Origin: Rhodoblastus sp963748385
Lineage (GTDB): Bacteria > Pseudomonadota > Alphaproteobacteria > Rhizobiales > Beijerinckiaceae
Assembly: GCA_963748385.1 (NCBI GenBank)
Contig: CAVVIQ010000012.1
Location: 496,001 to 560,000 of the forward strand
Length of the DNA stretch: 64,000 nucleotides
Direction of reading: 5' to 3'
The number at the start of each line of letters is the position of its first letter. The stretch's first letter is position 1. Positions 63,038 through 64,000 of the stretch are shown in pieces. The position numbers were made by a program, and so were the translations under genes. The notes under the pieces were generated by a model, which made no database searches, was not told where the DNA came from, and saw only the letters and a program-made list of their open reading frames with translations.

Positions 63038-64000
63038 TTATAATTTGCGCAGCGCGACCGCTTCGATGCGGTGGCTGGCGTCCTTGGTCAGGATCAGGCT
63101 GGCGCGAACGCGCGTCGGCAGAATGTTTTCATGCAGGTTGCGCAGGTTGATGCGCTTCCAGATGCTGCGCGCGGTCGCCTCCGCCTCCTCGTCTGAGAGA
63201 TCGGCATATTTCCTGAAATAGGACCGGGGGTCGCGGAAAGCGGTCGAACGCAGCCGCATGAAACGGGAAACATACCACGTTTCCAGCAGGTCTTCGTCGG
63301 CGTCGAGATAGACCGAAAAATCGAAGAAATCCGAGACAAAAGGCGTTTCCTTGCCGTCGCGCGGCAGACGGCTGGGGAGGAGCACGTTCACCCCTTCCAC
63401 GATCAATATGTCCGGCCGATCGACGCCGGCTTTCTGATCCGGCACCACGTCATAGGTCAGGTGCGAATAAACCGGCGCTTCGACATGGCTCCGGCCGGCT
63501 TTGACATCCGACAGGAAGCGCAGAAGCTTGTTGGTGTCGTAGCTTTCGGGAAAGCCCTTGCGGTCCATCAGGTCCAGGCGCTCCAATTGCTCATTGGGCA
63601 GGAGAAAGCCGTCGGTCGTGATAAGATTGACCTTCGGCGTGTTCTGCCAGCGCGACAGCAGGGCCTGGAGGACGCGGGCCGTGGTTGACTTGCCCACGGC
63701 GACGGAGCCCGCGACGCCGATAATATAGGGCACCTTGCCGTCATCCGCCCCGAGAAAACGCTGGGTCGCCTTGAACAGGCCTTGTGTCGCGGCGACATAG
63801 AGAGCCAGCAAACGGGACAAGGGCAAGTAGATGGCGATGACTTCTTCAAGGGATATGGGATCGTTGAGCGACTGCAATCGCTTCAGATCCTCGATGGTCA
63901 GCGTCAAAGGCGTGTCGGCGCGCAGCTTGGCCCATTCGTCCCGCGAGAAATGACGATAAGGCGAAAAATTCGGGCCGGCGGGTTCGCTGGAAAACGGATC
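63038..64000 (-). CDS. coaA: Pantothenate kinase (type I), 5' end cut by window
   Basis: First and regulated step of CoA synthesis. Type I (P-loop) kinase: GVAGSVAVGKSTTARVL, the ITTDGFLLPN substrate segment, KGFPESYDTNKLL, HLTYDVVPDQ, and DFFDFSVYLDADED. The frame remains open and homologous to base 64000 (GPNFSPY, DEWAKLRADTPLTLT), so the start lies beyond the window; the TTG at 63907 is internal. 320 codons are visible. Confidence 0.95.
   Translation of the reverse strand, partial: DPFSSEPAGPNFSPYRHFSRDEWAKLRADTPLTLTIEDLKRLQSLNDPISLEEVIAIYLPLSRLLALYVAATQGLFKATQRFLGADDGKVPYIIGVAGSVAVGKSTTARVLQALLSRWQNTPKVNLITTDGFLLPNEQLERLDLMDRKGFPESYDTNKLLRFLSDVKAGRSHVEAPVYSHLTYDVVPDQKAGVDRPDILIVEGVNVLLPSRLPRDGKETPFVSDFFDFSVYLDADEDLLETWYVSRFMRLRSTAFRDPRSYFRKYADLSDEEAEATARSIWKRINLRNLHENILPTRVRASLILTKDASHRIEAVALRKL

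Overview
The window is high-GC DNA from an alphaproteobacterium, most likely order Hyphomicrobiales (Rhizobiales). The support is the conserved block rpsA-sppA-ihfB-lapA-trpF, the split pntAa/pntAb/pntB transhydrogenase, an IleS with a degraded C-terminal zinc finger, the pssA-psd pair, and DUF882, DUF459 and DUF2794 proteins. A Beijerinckiaceae/Methylocystaceae-like genome would fit, but the genus cannot be fixed from sequence alone. Most of the window is chromosomal housekeeping DNA with tight gene packing and many 4-base start/stop overlaps.

Layout. 1-16 kb is mostly minus strand: SRAP (cut by the window edge), PhzF-like protein, pssA-psd, slyX, mutL, a catalytic/non-catalytic M16 peptidase pair, two exported proteins of unknown function, ileS-lspA and the transhydrogenase operon. 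16-22 kb: ABC1 kinase, YbhB-like protein, alpha/beta hydrolase, M3 oligopeptidase and a methyltransferase. 22-31 kb is mostly plus strand: glycosyltransferase, orphan sigma-54 response regulator, and a run of cell-envelope proteins (L,D-transpeptidase, DUF882, DUF459). 31-36 kb: an intergenic region that looks like a regulated small-RNA gene, then mtnP, a Tat-exported GH3 glycosidase and a sugar MFS transporter. 36-40 kb: a TonB/TolA-like exported protein, a methyltransferase and a calpain-type protease with a long octapeptide-repeat array. 40-52 kb: rplY-pth, radical SAM protein, AlgX/AlgI-type acetylation pair, lytic transglycosylase, DUF4239 protein, ppk2, a putA split by a frameshift, and a CysN/CysC fusion whose GTPase half is degenerate. 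52.7-55.7 kb: tRNA-Gln, then a small heat-shock islet (two Hsp20 genes, a DUF6894-like gene, a frameshifted gene) bounded by an exact 40-bp duplication of the 3' half of a CAT-anticodon tRNA. 55.8-64 kb: msrB, panD, serA, rpsA, sppA, ihfB, a LapA-domain protein, trpF, a DUF2794 protein and coaA (cut by the window edge).

The most notable signals are four. (1) The tRNA-bounded heat-shock islet looks like the remnant of an integrated element that lost its integrase. (2) The region upstream of mtnP has a 20-bp perfect palindrome over a promoter-like sequence, a loop carrying an anti-Shine-Dalgarno motif and a strong intrinsic terminator, with no protein gene in between. (3) The 5' leader of one hsp20 gene has a ROSE-type RNA-thermometer signature behind a heat-shock-like promoter. 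(4) The calpain-family protease carries about 28 eight-residue repeats. No CRISPR array, transposase, integrase or rRNA gene was seen.
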